Source of the DNA: Pseudomonas fluorescens
Lineage (GTDB): Bacteria > Pseudomonadota > Gammaproteobacteria > Pseudomonadales > Pseudomonadaceae
Assembly (NCBI RefSeq): GCF_001902145.1
Contig: NZ_MRST01000017.1
Coordinates: 62,001 to 126,000 of the forward strand
Direction: 5' to 3'
DNA: 64,000 nucleotides
The translations under genes and the position numbers were made by a program. The notes below the pieces were generated by a model. It searched no databases. It was given only the letters and a program-made list of their open reading frames with translations, and had not been told where the DNA came from. Position 1 is the stretch's first letter. Each line of letters opens with the position of its first letter. Below, piece after piece: positions 17,168 to 25,252 of this stretch.

Positions 17168-19459
17168 ATGTCACTTCGTTTAATCGTCAGCGCCGTCCTG
17201 GCCTTGATAGCCAGCAGCGCTCAGGCGGAAGGTCCCGTTTCGGCGATTTCCTACACCCGCGACATCCAACCGATCTTTACTGAAAAGTGCGTGGCCTGCC
17301 ATGCCTGCTATGACTCCGCTTGCCAGCTCAACCTGGGCAGCGCCGAGGGCGCAGCGCGCGGTGCAAGCAAGATGCCGGTGTATGACGGCGAGCGCAGCCA
17401 CGCCACGCCAACGACGCGTTTGTTTTATGACGCATTCGGTAAGCAGGCGTGGCAGCAGAAGGGCTTCTATTCGGTGCTGGACGCCCAGGGCAGCCAGGCT
17501 GCGCTGATGGCGCGCATGCTGGAACTGGGCCACAACGCGCCGCTGGCGCCCAATGCCAAGCTGCCCGACAACATTGTGCTGGGGCTCAACCGCGAAAATA
17601 TGTGCGCAACGCCCGGCGAGTTCAATGCCTATGCTGGCGCTCATCCCAAGGAAGGCATGCCGCTGGCGGTCACCGGCCTGACCGATCAGCAGTACCAGAC
17701 TTTGCAACGCTGGCTGGCCTCCGGCGCGCCGATTGACGAGCAGGGCCTGGCGCCGAGCGCCAGGGAAGCGTTGCAAGTGCAACAGTGGGAAAACCTGTTC
17801 AACCAGCCGGGCGCCCAGGAAAGCCTGGTGGCGCGCTGGCTGTTCGAGCATTTGTTCCTGGCGCATATCTATTTCGAGAACGGCGAGCCGGGGCATTACT
17901 TCCAGTGGGTGCGTTCGCGTACGCCCAGTGGCCAGCCGATTGACCTGATCGCCACCCGTCGCCCCAACGACGACCCAGGCACCCAGGTGTATTATCGCCT
18001 GTGGCCGGTGCAGGGCGTGATCGTGCATAAAACCCACATCACTTACCCCTTCAGCGCGGCGAAGATGGCGCGGATCAAGGCGTTGTTCTACGCCGGCGAC
18101 TGGCAAGTCACGGCCTTGCCAGGCTACGGCCCTGGAAGCCGCGCCAACCCGTTCGCGACATTCGAGGCGATCCCGGCTAAAGCGCGTTACCAATTCATGC
18201 TCGATAACGCCGAGTACTTCGTGCGTACCTTCATTCGCGGGCCGGTGTGCCGTGGGCAGATCGCTACGGACGTGATCCGCGATAACTTCTGGACGCTGTT
18301 CCAGGACCCCGACCACGACCTGTACATCACCGATGCGCGTTATCGTGGCCAGGCCACGCCGTTGCTGGCCATGCCTGGGCAGAATGACGACGTGGGCAGT
18401 GTGCTGAGCCTGTGGCTGGCCTATCGCGACAAGCGCAACCAGTACGAAGCCTTGCGCCGTGACAACTATGCAGACCTGCCGGCACCGAGCTGGTCGACAT
18501 TGTGGGCGGGCAATGACAACGCCTTGTTGAGCATTTTCCGCCATTTCGACAGCGCCTCGGTGACCAAGGGCCTGATTGGCGAGGTCCCGCAGACGATGTG
18601 GCTGTTCGACTACCCACTGCTGGAACGCACCTATTACCAGTTGGCGGTGAATTTCGACGTGTTTGGCAACGTCTCGCACCAGGCTCAGACCCGGCTGTAT
18701 TTCGACCTGATCCGCAATGGCGCCGAGCAGAACTTCCTGCGCCTGATGCCCGCCGACACCCGCGAAGACTTCATGGACGACTGGTACCAGAACAGCGGCA
18801 AGCTCAAGCTGTGGCTGGACTACGAGGCGATTGACGATGACAAGGCCAGTGGTTTGCACCTGAGCGAGCAAGACCCCAAGCGTGACTTCGCCAACCAGTT
18901 GCTGACCCGCTACGGCCATCTGAACGCCAGCCCCGACCCGATCAACCGCTGCAGCGGCGCGTTCTGCTCCCGCGACGGCATCGACCCGGCTTTGCAGGAT
19001 GCCGAACAAGCCCTGAGCCGCCTGACCTCGCGCCCGGCGGCAGGGCTCAAGGTGATCGAGCAATTGCCCGAAGCCACGATGCTGCGCATCGAAACCGCCA
19101 GCGGCAAGCGCGAGGTTTACAGCCTACTGCGCAACCGTGCCCACAGTAACGTGGCGTTCCTGCTGGGTGAGGCATATCGCTATCAGCCGGGTCTGGACAC
19201 AGTGACGATCTACCCAGGCGTACTCAGCAGCTACCCCAACTTCATGTTCAATATCCCGGCCCGGCAAGTGCCTGAGTTTGTCGCGCAGATGGAGCAGGCC
19301 AAGGACGCCAAGAGCTTCGAGAAAATCGTCGACCGCTGGGGTGTGCGCCGTAGTCACCCGCTGTTCTGGCAGTACTTTCATGATTTGTCGCAGTACATCC
19401 ACGAAACCACGAAGGTAGAAGAGGGCGTATTGGACATGAACCGCTATGAGAACCTATAA
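17168..19459 (+). CDS. cti: Fatty acid cis/trans isomerase (periplasmic cytochrome c type)
   Basis: Cti converts cis unsaturated acyl chains of membrane phospholipids to trans without double-bond shift, stiffening the membrane under solvent or heat stress. The 763-aa protein has a cleavable signal peptide (MSLRLIVSAVLALIASSAQA). A haem c site CVACH (about 40-44) is followed by ACYDSACQ, as in Pseudomonas Cti. The long remainder contains RWLFEHLFLAHIYFE and YPFSAAKMARI, which I recognise as family sequence. Placement beside metH matches what is known in P. putida. Enzyme activation is generally post-translational, and no special operator is evident here. Confidence 0.95.
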   Translation: MSLRLIVSAVLALIASSAQAEGPVSAISYTRDIQPIFTEKCVACHACYDSACQLNLGSAEGAARGASKMPVYDGERSHATPTTRLFYDAFGKQAWQQKGFYSVLDAQGSQAALMARMLELGHNAPLAPNAKLPDNIVLGLNRENMCATPGEFNAYAGAHPKEGMPLAVTGLTDQQYQTLQRWLASGAPIDEQGLAPSAREALQVQQWENLFNQPGAQESLVARWLFEHLFLAHIYFENGEPGHYFQWVRSRTPSGQPIDLIATRRPNDDPGTQVYYRLWPVQGVIVHKTHITYPFSAAKMARIKALFYAGDWQVTALPGYGPGSRANPFATFEAIPAKARYQFMLDNAEYFVRTFIRGPVCRGQIATDVIRDNFWTLFQDPDHDLYITDARYRGQATPLLAMPGQNDDVGSVLSLWLAYRDKRNQYEALRRDNYADLPAPSWSTLWAGNDNALLSIFRHFDSASVTKGLIGEVPQTMWLFDYPLLERTYYQLAVNFDVFGNVSHQAQTRLYFDLIRNGAEQNFLRLMPADTREDFMDDWYQNSGKLKLWLDYEAIDDDKASGLHLSEQDPKRDFANQLLTRYGHLNASPDPINRCSGAFCSRDGIDPALQDAEQALSRLTSRPAAGLKVIEQLPEATMLRIETASGKREVYSLLRNRAHSNVAFLLGEAYRYQPGLDTVTIYPGVLSSYPNFMFNIPARQVPEFVAQMEQAKDAKSFEKIVDRWGVRRSHPLFWQYFHDLSQYIHETTKVEEGVLDMNRYENL

Positions 19460-19544
19460 CTAGGCGCATTGATCCGGTCATTTCTCCACTCGGGGGCTGA
19501 AGCAGTCGGATATCTGTCGACAGACTGGAAAAGGTACTCCGACG

Positions 19545-20567
19545 ATGTTGATCTCAGTGCAGGCGCTACGTGCCTTGGCGGCGTGGATGGTGGTGGGTGT
19601 TCACTTCATGCAGTTGTTTTTCGACTTTGAGGCACATAACGCGCTGGAGTATCTGCTGGCCGATAAAGGCGGTATCGGGGTGGATATATTCTTTGTCATC
19701 AGTGGCTTTGTGATCTTCTTGGCTACCGCGGACAAAGCCCTGACCCCTTGGCGTTTCATGCTTATGCGCGTGGCAAGGATCGTCCCGGCCTATTGGTTTT
19801 ATACCCTGTTGATGATTGTTCTGGTTGCGACTGTGCCCTCGGTGTTTCCCCAGGAGCATCTTGAGCCGAGCTATGTGCTTATGTCCTTGCTGTTCATCGC
19901 AGCGCCAAGTGAACCGGGTGTGGAGGTCTATCCACTGCTGGGTGTTGGATGGACCCTGAACTTCGAGATGGTGTTCTATGTATTGTTCTCGGTCGCTCTG
20001 TTGTTTCGCGAATCCTATCGGTTGTGGGTCGCGGCAACGCTGCTGTATCTGGTGTGCTATATCGGCCCCGCCCTGGGGTTGGCCAGCGGGTTCTACAGCA
20101 ACGGCATCGTGCTGGAGTTTCTGATGGGAGTTATGCTCGGCATGTTGTATCGCCGTGGTTTGTGCAAGGCCAGGCCGTGGCTGCCGGTGCTGGGTATCAT
20201 CGTTGCGTTAATGGCGATTTATCACGGGGCCGATATACCGCGTGCGCTGGAATGGGGAGTGCCCAGCGCGATAATAGTCATCAGTTGTGTGGCGTTGGAG
20301 CCCTGGTTTCAAGGCTCGCGCTTTTTGAAGTTGCTCGGGGATTGTTCCTATTCGGTGTACTTGATCCACGTGCCGGTGCTCGCCGTTGGGTATTTTGTTG
20401 CCCAGAGAATGGACGTAGACCCTTACGCGATGCTGCTGATGTGCATCGTGGTGATAGCGTTGGGCGCTTATGCAAGCTATCGCTGGCTGGAGAAGGCAAC
20501 CTATCGTGTGCTCAAGGGTTGGCTGGGCGTTGAGGATTCGGCAATTATTTCCCGACAAAAATACTAG
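19545..20567 (+). CDS. Acyltransferase 3 family integral membrane protein (OafA/YrhL type)
   Basis: This 340-aa protein has about ten hydrophobic helices and typically would transfer acetyl or other acyl groups to exported glycans or lipids. The family features are QALRALAAWMVVGVHF at the N-terminus (conserved H in the first helix), GGIGVDIFFVISGFVIFL, and RVARIVPAYWFYTLLM. The C-terminal CSYSVYLIHVPVL also fits. It is noticeably less GC-rich than its neighbours, which hints at acquisition or relaxed codon use. The acceptor is unknown, and no glycan synthesis genes adjoin it. Confidence 0.87.
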   Translation: MLISVQALRALAAWMVVGVHFMQLFFDFEAHNALEYLLADKGGIGVDIFFVISGFVIFLATADKALTPWRFMLMRVARIVPAYWFYTLLMIVLVATVPSVFPQEHLEPSYVLMSLLFIAAPSEPGVEVYPLLGVGWTLNFEMVFYVLFSVALLFRESYRLWVAATLLYLVCYIGPALGLASGFYSNGIVLEFLMGVMLGMLYRRGLCKARPWLPVLGIIVALMAIYHGADIPRALEWGVPSAIIVISCVALEPWFQGSRFLKLLGDCSYSVYLIHVPVLAVGYFVAQRMDVDPYAMLLMCIVVIALGAYASYRWLEKATYRVLKGWLGVEDSAIISRQKY

Positions 20568-20617
20568 GACTTTGTACCTCTGTAATGATTTGGCGTAAAC
20601 TGCGGGCAAGCCTGTGA

Positions 20618-21211
<594 letters not shown>

Positions 21212-21230
21212 GTAAGGTGTTCACTGCGAG

Positions 21231-21268
21231 CATAAAAAACGGCGCCCCGTGAGCGCCGTTTTTTTATG
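21231..21268 (+). terminator. Intrinsic terminator after nfuA
   Basis: A GC stem, ACGGCGC-(CCCGTGA)-GCGCCGT, is flanked by an A run on the left and seven T residues on the right. It begins about 20 bases after the nfuA stop. The A/T flanks extend the stem and make it potentially bidirectional. Confidence 0.93.
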
Positions 21269-21307
21269 CTTTTAATTCAACAAGTTGCATTACTTGCTTA
21301 ACGCCCT

Positions 21308-21407
21308 CTGTAGGAGCGAGCTTGCTCGCGAAAAGCGTCAACGATAACGCGTGCTTCCTGAATAAACTCGGCGCCTAGGGTTTTCGCGAGCAAGCTCGCT
21401 CCTACAG
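21308..21407. repeat. REPIN (inverted REP doublet)
   Basis: Arms CTGTAGGAGCGAGCTTGCTC... and reverse complement enclose a core containing GTCAACGATAACGCGTGC. It lies between the convergent nfuA and cobM, downstream of the nfuA terminator. The core orientation equals that of the copies at 31269 and 61515. Confidence 0.93.
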
Positions 21408-21432
21408 GGATTAGGGTAAGCCCCCGACATAA

Positions 21433-22179
21433 TCAGGGTCTGTAAAGGTGGGCATGCCCAGCCCGATACAACGACGACTCACTGAAACTGTCGCTGGCCA
21501 GCACTCGGCCTACCACAATCAGCGCCGTGCGCCGGAACCCCTTGGCCGCTACTTTGGCGGCAATATCTGACAGGGTGCCAACCACCCAATCCTGATCCGG
21601 CCAGGTCGCCCGGTGCACCACGGCAATCGGGCAGTCGGCGCCATAATGCGGCAGCAGTTCGGCGACGATCTTCTCCAAGTGATTGACCCCGAGGTGAATC
21701 GCCATGGTCGTACCGTGACGAGCCAGGCTGTCGAAGTCTTCACCAGTCGGCATGCTGGTTTTATCGGCATAACGGGTCAGGATCACGCTTTGGGCGATGT
21801 CCGGCAGGGTCAGTTCGGTCTCCAGCAAGGCCGCGCACGCCGCCACTGCCGTGACCCCGGGAATAATCTGGAAAGGGATGCCCAGCTCACGCAAATGGCG
21901 GATTTGTTCGCCAATCGCCCCATACAGGCTGGGATCGCCGGAATGCACCCGCGCCACATCCTGGCCTTTGGCATGGGCCGTCTTGATCAGCTCGATGATC
22001 TGTTCCAGGTGCAGTTCGGCGCTGTTGACCACCTGGAGTGCCTGATGACCCTCCAGTACGGCGGCGGGCACCAGCGAGCCGGCGTAGATGATCACCGGGC
22101 AACTGCGGATCAGCCGCTGGCCCTTGACGGTGATCAATTCCGGGTCGCCGGGGCCGGCGCCGATAAAGTAGACGGTCAT
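21433..22179 (-). CDS. cobM: Precorrin-4 C11-methyltransferase
   Basis: CobM is an S-adenosylmethionine-dependent corrin ring methyltransferase that methylates C11 of precorrin-4 in aerobic B12 synthesis. The 248-aa protein begins MTVYFIGAGPGDPELITVKG, the tetrapyrrole methylase signature. It contains IYAGSLVP, HSGDPSLYGAIGEQ and PGVTAVAACAA, the substrate and cofactor loops of this family. The start at 22179 is favoured because it begins the Rossmann-like strand and has AGGA upstream. It is the last gene of the leftward riboswitch-controlled unit, 70 bases after cobE. Confidence 0.93.
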   Translation of the reverse strand: MTVYFIGAGPGDPELITVKGQRLIRSCPVIIYAGSLVPAAVLEGHQALQVVNSAELHLEQIIELIKTAHAKGQDVARVHSGDPSLYGAIGEQIRHLRELGIPFQIIPGVTAVAACAALLETELTLPDIAQSVILTRYADKTSMPTGEDFDSLARHGTTMAIHLGVNHLEKIVAELLPHYGADCPIAVVHRATWPDQDWVVGTLSDIAAKVAAKGFRRTALIVVGRVLASDSFSESSLYRAGHAHLYRP

Positions 22180-22249
22180 GGAGAAGTCCTGTTCAAAAAC
22201 GGGCGAGCATGAACACGGCTCATGCTCAAGAGCAGCAATTATCGGGATT

Positions 22250-22642
22250 TTAGCTCGCGCAGGCCAATGCAAGGGTGGCCTGTACGCTTTTCTGGCGGGT
22301 GATCAGCAGGCGTGCAGGGCCATTGGACAGGTGTTCGGCCAGGGCCAGGGCGGCGCTTTCGGCCACGCCGTAACAGCCGGTGTGGGCAAAAGCCAGCGCT
22401 GAGCGATGGCTCAGCCGATGTTCATAGCCCGACAGTTGCTCGGCGCTGAAGCACTGCAAGGGCAGGTTCAACCGCTGAGCCAGCACCAGCAGCCCAGGTT
22501 CATCGCGTTTGCGGTCAATGCTTGCCAACGCGGTCACGCGTGAGCGATCAATGCCTGCCTCGGCCAGGGCGCTGTCCAGCAACGCCAGCAGGCTGTGAAC
22601 CTCACAGCCGCGCTGGCAGCCTAAACCGACAACCAGGATCAT
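22250..22642 (-). CDS. cobE: CobE/CbiG C-terminal-like cobalamin biosynthesis protein
   Basis: This 130-aa protein (MILVVGLGCQRGCEVHSLLALL) corresponds to the CobE family, equivalent to the C-terminal domain of CbiG. It participates in the aerobic corrin pathway around precorrin-5, though its exact step is less firmly defined than for the methyltransferases. Seen motifs are GLGCQRGC, LASIDRKRDEPGLL and the Gly-rich TGCYGVAESAAL. Its ATG overlaps the cbtA stop (ATGA), indicating translational coupling. Confidence 0.88.
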   Translation of the reverse strand: MILVVGLGCQRGCEVHSLLALLDSALAEAGIDRSRVTALASIDRKRDEPGLLVLAQRLNLPLQCFSAEQLSGYEHRLSHRSALAFAHTGCYGVAESAALALAEHLSNGPARLLITRQKSVQATLALACAS

Positions 22643-23343
22643 GCCGAGTATTGGTCGTCGCGGCTGCGGCGGAACAACCAGGCGCTGATCAGGCCCAGGG
22701 CCAGCCAGAAGGCGACGTTGGTCAAGTGCGAGGCGATCTTGAACTGCGCTTCGAGCGCCTCCGGGGCCAGCATCGAATGTACCTCAGGTTGCGGCGCGCC
22801 GATGAAGTGGGGTACGGCAAGGATCGCCAGCCCAAGGCCTTTGAGCAGCCAGTTGCGGCCGAACACGATCAGCGCCAGGCCGGCGGCGGTGGAGGCTGCG
22901 GTGCCGATCCACCAGGTCTGGCGCAGCGTCAGGTCAGCCGCCGCAGTGCCCGGCAGTTCCGGTGGCAGTCCCAGGGTGGGTGCCAGTACAAAGGTCACGT
23001 AGCCGGCGAGGCCCCAGAGCAGGCCTTGGGCTGTGCGGGTCGGCTCGCGAAGCGTGTAGAGGCCGGCGAGCATCAGTGCAAAGCCTACGGCCACCACCAG
23101 ATTACCTCCAGTGGTGGACAACACACGCTGCCAGCCATCTTCCGGCTCCCAGGCTTGGGCATCGTGGCTGTGGGCAGCAGCGCCAGCGGTGTGCTCGTGC
23201 ACCACTTGCGCGGCTGGCGGGGCTTTTTCAAAGCTTTCCGCCTGCAGAATCAGCGGTGCCACCCAGAAACTTTGCAGCAGGGTCAGCAGCAAGGCAGCCA
23301 AAAGCCCAGTGAACCCTGCGGTTTGCGCAATACGCTTGATCAT
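22639..23343 (-). CDS. cbtA: Cobalt transporter subunit CbtA
   Basis: CbtA is a predicted multi-pass inner-membrane cobalt uptake protein found under B12 riboswitch control with CbtB. The protein is 234 aa from the start MIKRIAQTAGFTGLLAALLLTLLQSFW. About five or six hydrophobic helices are visible. A periplasm-side His-containing stretch (VVHEHTAGAAAHSHDAQAWEPEDGWQR without its start) could bind metal, and GAPQPEVHSMLAPE is typical of the family. It lies 11 bases after cbtB and overlaps cobE by 4 bases. Its presence next to CobN and CobW fits cobalt supply for B12. Confidence 0.92.
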   Translation of the reverse strand: MIKRIAQTAGFTGLLAALLLTLLQSFWVAPLILQAESFEKAPPAAQVVHEHTAGAAAHSHDAQAWEPEDGWQRVLSTTGGNLVVAVGFALMLAGLYTLREPTRTAQGLLWGLAGYVTFVLAPTLGLPPELPGTAAADLTLRQTWWIGTAASTAAGLALIVFGRNWLLKGLGLAILAVPHFIGAPQPEVHSMLAPEALEAQFKIASHLTNVAFWLALGLISAWLFRRSRDDQYSA

Positions 23344-23354
23344 GTCGGCAGCTC

Positions 23355-23543
23355 TCAATGGCACGGGAACGCGGCGCTATGGCGGGTATCGTGGGCGGCG
23401 TTGTGCACCGCCTCTATATGCGAGAACCCGGCGAAATACACCAGGCACGCGCCGAGGATCGACGCACCGATGGCGGCGGTCAGGCGTTGGCTGAGGGTGG
23501 CGGTGCTAGTGACGGTGTGCGAAGTGCTGCTGATGATCGACAT
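23355..23543 (-). CDS. cbtB: Cobalt transporter subunit CbtB
   Basis: CbtB is a 62-aa protein with a single membrane helix (AAIGASILGACLVYFAGF) and a His-rich C-terminus, HNAAHDTRHSAAFPCH, the diagnostic metal-binding tail of the family. It accompanies CbtA in cobalt uptake. It is the first gene of the leftward unit, immediately behind a cobalamin riboswitch. AAAGGG lies about 8 nt upstream of the ATG and is close to sequences that can pair back into the aptamer. Confidence 0.93.
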   Translation of the reverse strand: MSIISSTSHTVTSTATLSQRLTAAIGASILGACLVYFAGFSHIEAVHNAAHDTRHSAAFPCH

Positions 23544-23652
23544 GGCGCGTCCCTTTCAGGTGTCAGGGTGAAACGAGCGCATGAAAACCCCACGCGCCAG
23601 GCACGCAGGGTTCCGAACAGCGCCCGCCCACCGCGGGTTTGTTATCTGGATT

Positions 23653-23840
23653 TTTCGGGCCGGTCTCCGGGCTTGCGAGGGGCGGCTCTTGAAAGAGTCC
23701 TCCTGAAAGCATCGCCTTCCCATGCAAAAGCACAGTGGCCGTGACGCTTCGCTCGCTTACCGTTGCGGGGGCAGCACCGGACTGGTCATAGATCTATGAC
23801 GCACCGGTTTCCCGTTTCACCCTGTGAAGGGCACCCGAAA
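23653..23840 (-). promoter_or_regulatory. Cobalamin riboswitch controlling cbtB-cbtA-cobE-cobM
   Basis: Read leftward, TTTCGGG (23834-23840) and CCCGAAA (23653-23659) can close the P1 helix. Between them are the conserved core GGGAAACCGGTG, GCTGCCCCCGCAACGG, the GCCACTG box and, at the 3' side, the B12 box AGCCCGGAGACCGGCC. These are the classic adenosylcobalamin aptamer elements in the right order. It lies about 110 bases upstream of cbtB. Binding of cobalamin would be expected to switch the uptake and synthesis genes off. Confidence 0.95.
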
Positions 23841-23910
23841 CAAGAGGTGTAGGAGAGCATGGGCCGGGGACGGTAGTCAAATGCTGCAAGCCCCTGTAGC
23901 CTTGCACCCT

Positions 23911-24081
23911 CGAGGTTCTTCGGCCCAGGCCGAAGCTAAGAAGGGAACGCGGTTCAAGCCGCGGCTGCCCCCGCAACTGTGAAGGGTTCAGTTGACTGCC
24001 ACGCCACTGCCGATAGGGCGGGAAGGCGCAGTCAGCGTCGGTCGCAAGACCTGCACACCCCAAGCCAGGAGACCTGCCTCG
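23911..24081 (+). promoter_or_regulatory. Cobalamin riboswitch controlling cobW-cobN-chlI-vwa
   Basis: Read rightward, CGAGG (23911-23915) and CCTCG (24077-24081) can form P1. Inside lie AAGGGAACGCGGT, GCTGCCCCCGCAACTGT, the GCCACTG box, GGCGGGAAGGCG and the B12 box AGCCAGGAGACCTGCC (24063-24078). It is a second full aptamer, back to back with the one at 23653-23840. The 70 bases between them must carry both promoters. The next gene, cobW, begins 107 bases downstream. Confidence 0.95.
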
Positions 24082-24165
24082 CCACTGATTTTCCACTTCA
24101 ACCGGGCGGGGTGATCCGGTGACGAAATCCGCTGCTGCGCGTCGCCGCAGGGCCTGTCGTCCCGT

Positions 24166-24185
24166 ATGCCCGCCCCAAAGGGCAT
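24166..24185 (+). promoter_or_regulatory. Hairpin occluding the cobW ribosome site
   Basis: ATGCCC-(GCCCCAAA)-GGGCAT ends 3 bases before the cobW ATG and contains the AAAGGG ribosome site partly in its loop and partly in its 3' arm. This is the layout expected of a translation-controlling expression platform for the upstream riboswitch. The regulatory role is inferred. Confidence 0.55.
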
Positions 24186-24188
24186 CCG

Positions 24189-25250
24189 ATGAAAACACTG
24201 GCCAAACTTCCCGTCACCATCGTTACCGGCTTCCTCGGCTCGGGCAAAACCACGCTGTTGCGCCATATGCTCGACAACGCGCAGGGCCGTCGCATTGCGG
24301 TGATCGTCAACGAGTTCGGCGAGCTGGGCATCGACGGTGAAATCCTCAAGCAGTGTTCTATCGGTTGCACCGAAGAAGAAGCCAATGGCCGCGTCTACGA
24401 GCTGGCCAACGGTTGCCTGTGCTGCACCGTGCAGGAAGAGTTCTTCCCGGTGATGCGCGAACTGGTCGCCCGTCGCGGTGACCTGGACTATATCCTCATC
24501 GAAACCTCGGGCCTGGCCCTGCCAAAACCGCTGGTACAAGCGTTCCAGTGGCCAGAAATCCGCAACGCCTGCACGGTGGATGCGGTGATCACCGTGGTCG
24601 ACAGCCCGGCCGTGGCCGCCGGTACCTTTGCCGCCTTCCCGGACCAGGTCGACGCCCAGCGCAAACTTGACCCGAACCTGGACCACGAGTCGCCGTTGCA
24701 TGAGCTGTTCGCCGATCAACTGGCCAGCGCCGACCTGGTGATCCTCAACAAAGCCGACCTGATCAGCGCCGAAGACCTGGCCCGCGTGCGCCTGGAAGTC
24801 GCCGAGGAACTGCCGCCCGCGGTGAAGATCATCGAAGCCAGCAGCGGTCGCCTGCCCCTGGACGTGCTGATCGGCCTGGGCGCCGGTTCCGAAGCGCATA
24901 TCGACGGGCGTCACAGCCATCACGACCATCACCACGAGGGTGAGGACGACCACGATCACGATGCCTTCGACTCCATCTCCATCGACTTGCCCCAAGCCGA
25001 TGAGGCGCTGCTGCTCGACGCCCTGACCCAATTGGTGGTGCAGCACGGCATCCTGCGTGTGAAAGGGTTCGCCGCGATCCCCAACAAACCGATGCGCCTG
25101 CTGATCCAGGGCGTGGGCACGCGCTTTGACAAGCACTTCGACCGTGCCTGGGGCGCTGACGAAGCACGCACCACGCGCCTGGTGCTGATCGGCCAGGAAC
25201 TGGACGCAGCCGGCCTCGAAGCGCAATTGCGCGCGGCGCTCAGCGTTTAA
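24189..25250 (+). CDS. cobW: CobW GTP-dependent metal chaperone (G3E GTPase)
   Basis: CobW is a COG0523/G3E P-loop GTPase thought to deliver cobalt to the cobaltochelatase during B12 synthesis. The Walker A is GFLGSGKTT (14-22), the metal-binding motif GCLCC spans 75-79, the base-recognition motif NKAD is near 200, and the histidine-rich segment SHHDHHHEGEDDHDHD is around 238-253. Length is 353 aa. It is the first gene behind the rightward cobalamin riboswitch, and cobN follows after only 2 bases. Confidence 0.96.
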   Translation: MKTLAKLPVTIVTGFLGSGKTTLLRHMLDNAQGRRIAVIVNEFGELGIDGEILKQCSIGCTEEEANGRVYELANGCLCCTVQEEFFPVMRELVARRGDLDYILIETSGLALPKPLVQAFQWPEIRNACTVDAVITVVDSPAVAAGTFAAFPDQVDAQRKLDPNLDHESPLHELFADQLASADLVILNKADLISAEDLARVRLEVAEELPPAVKIIEASSGRLPLDVLIGLGAGSEAHIDGRHSHHDHHHEGEDDHDHDAFDSISIDLPQADEALLLDALTQLVVQHGILRVKGFAAIPNKPMRLLIQGVGTRFDKHFDRAWGADEARTTRLVLIGQELDAAGLEAQLRAALSV

Positions 25251-25252
25251 CC

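Noticed and set aside
17180..19063. A 627-codon open frame antisense to cti
   Set aside because: It mirrors the cti gene, which has signal peptide and haem motifs. The antisense translation has low-complexity, shadow-like composition.
22522..23571. A 349-codon rightward frame through cobE-cbtA-cbtB
   Set aside because: It crosses three well-supported leftward genes and shows no protein-like motifs.
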